From Streptomyces sp. NBC_00490 (lineage in GTDB: Bacteria; Actinomycetota; Actinomycetes; Streptomycetales; Streptomycetaceae), in NCBI RefSeq assembly GCF_036013645.1, contig NZ_CP107869.1, positions 1,178,001 through 1,242,000 on the forward strand: DNA of 64,000 bases. The letters run 5' to 3'. The translations under genes and the position numbers were made by a program. The notes under the pieces were generated by a model. It saw only the letters and a list, made by a program, of their open reading frames with translations, ran no database searches and was not told the origin of the DNA. Shown here one piece after another: positions 60,246-64,000 of the stretch. Within the stretch, counting starts at the first letter, position 1, and each line of letters opens with the position of its first letter.

Positions 60246-60887
60246 ATGCGTATCCGCTTGTGTTTCGCCGCGCTCTCGCTGATCGGCGGAGCGGGACTGG
60301 CCACCGTCTCGGCCCCCACGGCAACGGCCGCTGCCTGCACGGACATCGACGTCGTCGCGGCGCGCGGCACGTTTGAGCCCGGCACACTCGGCTTCATCGT
60401 CGGCGACCCGGTGTATTCCGCCCTGCAGAAGAAAATCACCGGCAAATCGCTGTCCAGCTACAAGGTGAACTATCCCGCGGACCTTTCCCTCACCTCGGCC
60501 GCACAGGGCAACACGGACCTGGTGAACCATGTCAGGAGCCAGGCCGCTTCCTGTCCGAACCAGCGTTTCATTCTCGTCGGCTATTCGCAGGGCGCGAACG
60601 TCGTCGACAACTCCATCGGCATCAGCAGCGCCGGCGCGGTCGTCGGCAGCCCGATCGTGGCGACGATTCCCGCCGCGCTCGAACCCAAGGTCGCCGCGGT
60701 GCTGCTGTTCGGCAACCCGATCCGCGCCATCGGCAAGAGCGTCACCGGCACGTACCAGAGCCGCACCATCGACTTCTGCGCGGCCGGTGACCCGGTCTGC
60801 GAGAACGGCGGGGGCGACGTGGGCGCCCACCTCGGCTACACCGCGAACGCCGACGCGGCGGCCACCTTCGCCGCGACCAAGGTCTGA
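60246..60887 (+). CDS. Secreted cutinase-family esterase (Rv3802c-like)
   Basis: A 213-residue secreted hydrolase with a 29-residue signal peptide ending TATAAA. Cutinase motifs are complete: ACTDIDVVAARGTFEPG, nucleophile Ser114 in ILVGYSQGANVVD, Asp182 in FCAAGDPVCENGG and His195 in DVGAHLGYT, with Cys31-Cys103 and Cys178-Cys185 placed for disulfides. The family includes cutin or suberin esterases and the mycobacterial wall lipase Rv3802c, encoded beside fadD32-pks13. Position here after the mycolate-type genes suggests the second, but a plant-polymer role would fit a Streptomyces that also carries xylanases. AAAGGA precedes ATG 60246. Confidence 0.92.
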   Translation: MRIRLCFAALSLIGGAGLATVSAPTATAAACTDIDVVAARGTFEPGTLGFIVGDPVYSALQKKITGKSLSSYKVNYPADLSLTSAAQGNTDLVNHVRSQAASCPNQRFILVGYSQGANVVDNSIGISSAGAVVGSPIVATIPAALEPKVAAVLLFGNPIRAIGKSVTGTYQSRTIDFCAAGDPVCENGGGDVGAHLGYTANADAAATFAATKV

Positions 60888-60895
60888 CCTCCGCA

Positions 60896-60929
60896 CGGCG
60901 TGCCCGGGAGACAGCTCCCGGACACGCCG
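60896..60929 (+). terminator. Terminator after the cutinase gene
   Basis: A 15-bp inverted repeat with one mismatch (60896-60910 with 60915-60929) and a 4-nt loop, 8 nt past the stop. Confidence 0.75.
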
Positions 60930-60944
60930 AGGCGCCGGCCGTCT

Positions 60945-61265
60945 GTAGTGGCCGCGAGCCGCCCCAGGAGCCGTATGTCTGGCCGCCGACGCGGGTGTCG
61001 GCGGTCACCGTGGTGCCCGCCGTACCGCCCGCCGGAACGGTGACCTGGCGCGAGGAGGTCTCGAACATGCCCTCGGGGGCGGGCTTGCCGTCCACTGCGA
61101 GCGCTTCGACCGGCTGGTCGTCGGTTGGTGCTGCTGCGTCAGGAGGGCGGCGGCGCCCGCGACATGCGGGGCGGCCCTCGAGGTACCGCTCAGCTCGGCG
61201 TAACCGGCCGTTCCCGCGTACCGCGACTGGAGAAGTCGGCGAGCCAGACCGCCGATAGCCGAACG
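60945..61265 (-). pseudogene. Fragment of an S8 (subtilase) serine peptidase
   Basis: On the minus strand one frame reads AELSGTSRAAPHVAGAAALLTQ (about 61198-61135), the subtilase active-site Ser motif. After a frame change the sequence continues as ALAVDGKPAPEGMFETSSRQVTVPAGGTAGTTVTADTR (about 61105-60990), which looks like the post-catalytic region of secreted Streptomyces subtilases. The front of the gene, with Asp and His motifs and signal peptide, is absent. It is therefore a truncated and frameshifted remnant in the 437-nt gap between cutinase and the next gene. Confidence 0.72.
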
Positions 61266-61324
61266 GCAACGGCGGTCTGGCTCAACGGCCTTGCACGATC
61301 CACCCTTTGAGCGCGACCGACCGA

Positions 61325-63064
61325 CTAGGTTCCCTGGTCGGGGTCCCGTGCGAAGTCCGTCAGGTTCGTGGAGACGGGTTCGGGGCGGCCGTTGTTCTGG
61401 GTGGGCGCGGCGGTCAGTACGTCGAGGTGCTGGTAGCCGTCGGCGACCACGGGGTCCAGGTCCGCCGGGACGCGGCCCGCCAGCAGGCCGTCGCCCGCGA
61501 GCACGGTGAGCGTCGGGTTGGCGGTGAGCCCGTCCGGATGCACCACGAGCCGCTTGATCTGCGGGGAGGTGGACATCTGGATGTCGGTGACCAGCTTGGT
61601 CGGGAAGTACTGCTCGGTGAAGTCCAGTGGCTGCTCGGCCATGCTGCGGGCCAGTTCCTGGATGTCGGTGACCTCCTTGCCCGCGTCGGTGAACGGTGTC
61701 CCGTCGGCCGACCGGTACCCGGGGTCGTCGGGGTCGCCGACGCGGTCGTAGTTCCGCCAGGTGTAGAGCGGCCCGCCCGGCTGGTCAGGGATGGCCTTGT
61801 ACTCGCTGCCGAACAGCGCCGGCTGCTCCTCGCTGCCGTTGGCGACGGGGAAGTTCTTGTCGACGACGGGCCCGCCGTCGAAGAAGCCCACGCTGCTCTG
61901 CAGGAACGCCAGCGGTACGGAGTGATCGTCCATGAGCGCGCCGAGGATCGCCTCGTTGGTGAGCCGGAAGTCCTTCACCGCGGGGGATCCGCTGAGGAAG
62001 GTGGCGGTGTCCTCGGAGAACAGGAAACGGTTGGTGAGCTCGATGTTGGTGTTGTCGGGCAGATAGCGCGGCAGATCGGTCTCGCCGTCCGGGTCCTGCA
62101 ACGCGCCCAGCCCGCCGATGGCCAGCAGGGTCATCGTCTCCGGGTTGAGCAGCACCGGCGCGGACAGGGTGCGGGACAGCACTCCGCTGTCGAGCCCGGC
62201 CTGGACCACGCCGTAACCGAGGCCCACGTCCGGCAGGTTGGTGTCGTCCGGGATGCTGCCGCTCAGGTCGGCGAGCGAGGTGGAGACGGTGGTGTCGAGC
62301 GCGAAGTAGCCGGCGCACTGGTTGTGTCCGGCGTCCGCCGTGGTCGCCCGGTCGCCGTCGAAGTCGGCCGTCGCGAAGTACCCGGTGATCACACCGCCCA
62401 GCGAGTGTCCGCCGCACAACACCTTCTGTTTGCGCAGCTGTTGGTCGGGCAGCTCGGCGGTGAGGAGGTCGTACTGGTCGCGGACGGTCCGCTCGATACC
62501 GAGTTTCGCCATCCACCCCAGGTCGCCGTTGCCGACGTAACCGTCGAAGGTGCGGCCGTCGACCCTCTTGTCCCGGTAGTAGTAGTCGACGGCCGTGTGC
62601 TGGTCGCCGGAGGCCACTCCGGTGCGGTCCTCCAGGCAGTTGGAGCGCCGGTCCAGTGCCCAGAACTCGATGTGCTGCCCCTGTGCGGCGGCGCGGGACA
62701 CGGTGTTGCGGGCGACGCTGTCGAAGGCTCCGGCGCCTTCCAGGATCCCCGGCTGGGCGACGAGGATCCGGTCGGCGTCGGCCGAGTCCGCCGGTCCGCC
62801 GGCGGCCCGGTAGCGCAGGTACGACAGCCAGTCGCACGCCGCCGGCCGCGCCCCGAAGGACGCCGGCAGCGGCGCCCTCACCCGCACCAGCGTCTCGGTC
62901 ACACCGCCGACCGGGCTCGTCGACACCACGGCCGTCTCGGTCCGCGCCTCCTCGCCCCGGGCATCCGGGGCGGCTCCGGTGAACGCCCCGACGGTCAGCA
63001 GCACCGCCAACGCGACACTCCGCGGCGCCCCAAGGGTCATTGCTCTGCTGCGACTCGTGTTCAT
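61325..63064 (-). CDS. Large secreted alpha/beta hydrolase
   Basis: A 579-residue protein. Residues 9-36 form a signal peptide (ALAVLLTVGAFTGAAPDARG). The nucleophile elbow is VLCGGHSLGGVITGYFA, typical of a serine lipase or esterase, preceded by a large N-terminal region with RAAAQGQHIEFWALDRRSNCLEDRTG, where the oxyanion strand of the fold is. A late segment VVHPDGLTANPTLTVLAGDGLLAGRVPADLDPVVADGYQHLDVLTA holds the likely Asp and His (GYQHLDV). Substrate unknown. Start chosen at ATG 63064; ATG 63040 in frame is an alternative and ribosome sites are weak for both. Confidence 0.82.
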   Translation of the reverse strand: MNTSRSRAMTLGAPRSVALAVLLTVGAFTGAAPDARGEEARTETAVVSTSPVGGVTETLVRVRAPLPASFGARPAACDWLSYLRYRAAGGPADSADADRILVAQPGILEGAGAFDSVARNTVSRAAAQGQHIEFWALDRRSNCLEDRTGVASGDQHTAVDYYYRDKRVDGRTFDGYVGNGDLGWMAKLGIERTVRDQYDLLTAELPDQQLRKQKVLCGGHSLGGVITGYFATADFDGDRATTADAGHNQCAGYFALDTTVSTSLADLSGSIPDDTNLPDVGLGYGVVQAGLDSGVLSRTLSAPVLLNPETMTLLAIGGLGALQDPDGETDLPRYLPDNTNIELTNRFLFSEDTATFLSGSPAVKDFRLTNEAILGALMDDHSVPLAFLQSSVGFFDGGPVVDKNFPVANGSEEQPALFGSEYKAIPDQPGGPLYTWRNYDRVGDPDDPGYRSADGTPFTDAGKEVTDIQELARSMAEQPLDFTEQYFPTKLVTDIQMSTSPQIKRLVVHPDGLTANPTLTVLAGDGLLAGRVPADLDPVVADGYQHLDVLTAAPTQNNGRPEPVSTNLTDFARDPDQGT

Positions 63065-63186
63065 GCTGGGACGGTAGGACCGCGAAACCGGCCCCATCGG
63101 CCCTTGCTCACAACATCGCAGCACCGGCCGGCGCCTTTGTCACGAGGCTCCAACTCCCCTGGCCGCCGTCATGGCCATCAGTCGGT

Positions 63187-64000
63187 TCACCGGCGGAGCC
63201 GGGGCGCGAGCACCGTGCGCACCGCCCTGGTCACGTTGCTCGCGGCGGACCCGTCCCCGCCGTCGGATTCCGGCTCCAGCACGCGCTGGATCTCCAGCAG
63301 CAGTTGGTTGGTCGACCGCCAGAGCGGGACGAACATGCCCGCGACGGGACCCACGCCCTGGACCGGGCCGCCGGACAGCTCGGTGACCTTCTCGGCGAGC
63401 GTGACCGTTGCAGGGTCCCGCAGGATCAGGTGCACCTCACCGTCGGCCAGCCGGATTTCCATCCGGCGCGCGGCGGCCTCCTCGGGGTTCGCGTCCGTGG
63501 TCGTCTCCGGATCGAGTTCGTCGATCTTCGCGGCGACCGTGGCCGGGTCGACGCCGAGTTCGCGCAGCACCCTGGCCGCCATGCTGTTCTCCGCCCGCAG
63601 CATCGCCTCGAGCAGGTGGTGGCTGCCGACCGGCGCTCCACCGGCCAGTGCGCTGGCGACGGACACGGTGTCCTCGGTAGCCGGTGTGCCGGTCGGCCAC
63701 GGGCTGGGCGCGACGTCCTGCGAACCCTCCAGTGACGCCAGCACCGCGGTACGGACCTTGCTGATCGGATTGATCCGCTGCGCGAGCACCTTCGCGCCGG
63801 CGCCCTCACCTTCCGCGGCGACCAGGGCGAGCAGGATGTGTTCGGTGCCGATGGAGGTGTGGCGCAGCTGGTGCGCCTCGCGCAGCGCGAGGTCCAGGGT
63901 CTTCTTCGCGCTCGGCGCGAACGGGATGTGGCCGCTCAGTTCCTCCGTGCCGGGCTCGGCCACCGCGGCGATGTCGGCTCGGGCGGTCTCCTTGTCGTAC
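63187..64000 (-). CDS. Clp-N repeat protein, 5' end outside the window
   Basis: The frame is open to the right edge, so the N-terminus is not seen. The visible 270 residues contain the linker ELSGHIPFAPSAKKTLDLALREA that joins the two Clp-N repeats of ClpC-type proteins, then a full Clp-N repeat (HQLRHTSIGTEHILLALVAAEGEGAGAKVL) and a second related stretch (SHHLLEAMLRAENSMAARVLRELGVDPATVAAKIDEL). The chain ends without an AAA+ ATPase module. It is thus a stand-alone adaptor-like protein, known in actinobacteria, not a Clp ATPase. A GTG at 63963 is a poor internal start because similarity continues upstream of it. Confidence 0.85.
   Translation of the reverse strand, partial: YDKETARADIAAVAEPGTEELSGHIPFAPSAKKTLDLALREAHQLRHTSIGTEHILLALVAAEGEGAGAKVLAQRINPISKVRTAVLASLEGSQDVAPSPWPTGTPATEDTVSVASALAGGAPVGSHHLLEAMLRAENSMAARVLRELGVDPATVAAKIDELDPETTTDANPEEAAARRMEIRLADGEVHLILRDPATVTLAEKVTELSGGPVQGVGPVAGMFVPLWRSTNQLLLEIQRVLEPESDGGDGSAASNVTRAVRTVLAPRLRR

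Overview
The window reads as a piece of a Streptomyces chromosome. The support is very high GC, third-position GC bias, many GTG starts, ATGA/GTGA stop-start overlaps, three rare TTA (bldA-type) codons, a class F sortase, and dense partner-switching (RsbR/S/T, SpoIIE-type PP2C, RsbW-type ATPase, STAS) signalling genes. I see no rRNA, tRNA, CRISPR array, complete insertion sequence or prophage.

Layout. 1-5664: class F sortase with a small surface protein that is its likely substrate, an aromatic-hydroxylase-type flavoprotein, an NlpC/P60 protein that has lost its catalytic Cys, and a methyltransferase. 5687-13141: a stressosome-type operon (RsbR, RsbS, RsbT, an ATPase-PP2C fusion and an RsbU-like phosphatase), another phosphatase, a MarR regulator and two STAS proteins. 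13119-26113: a tightly coupled 12-gene minus-strand biosynthetic operon with a fatty acyl-AMP ligase, two paired acyl-CoA dehydrogenase systems, two carrier proteins, a KASIII and a degenerate KASIII partner, an ATP-grasp ligase, a PLP decarboxylase and an Sfp-type phosphopantetheinyl transferase. The carrier protein, ATP-grasp and decarboxylase trio matches the butirosin BtrI/BtrJ/BtrK logic for loading and decarboxylating an amino acid on a carrier. I do not recognise the whole cluster. 26491-38393: RsbW-type ATPases, an XRE-cupin regulator divergent from an MFS exporter, an ANTAR-PAS-PP2C protein, a 1,417-residue poly-HAMP hybrid histidine kinase, a STAS protein and a small P-loop kinase. 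38410-40749: a BrkB-type membrane protein and three small conserved or hypothetical genes. 40938-48016: a hemicellulose locus with a LacI regulator, GH27, GH43 and a GH10-GH62 fusion, plus candidate operators and a remnant of a deleted CBM2-bearing gene. 48096-60887: a TPR protein, then accD, FAAL (FadD32-like), a PP-KS-AT-PP-TE polyketide synthase (Pks13-like), an antigen-85-like Tat-exported esterase, a PucR-type regulator carrying a TTA codon, a RibD-like reductase and a secreted cutinase. This is the gene set of the mycolic-acid condensation locus (accD4-pks13-fadD32-fbp-cutinase) in a genus not known to make mycolates. 60945-64000: a decayed subtilase fragment, a large secreted alpha/beta hydrolase, and a Clp-N repeat protein that runs off the right edge.

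How the parts connect. Two lipid-activating pathways, each with its own FAAL, sit 25 kb apart, and each has a TTA codon in one gene (the ATP-grasp in the first, the PucR regulator in the second), so both may depend on the developmental tRNA encoded by bldA. The signalling genes share a palindrome, GTTGYC-N4-GRCAAC, upstream of the stressosome operon, upstream of the poly-HAMP kinase, and between the MarR and STAS genes. That suggests one regulon.
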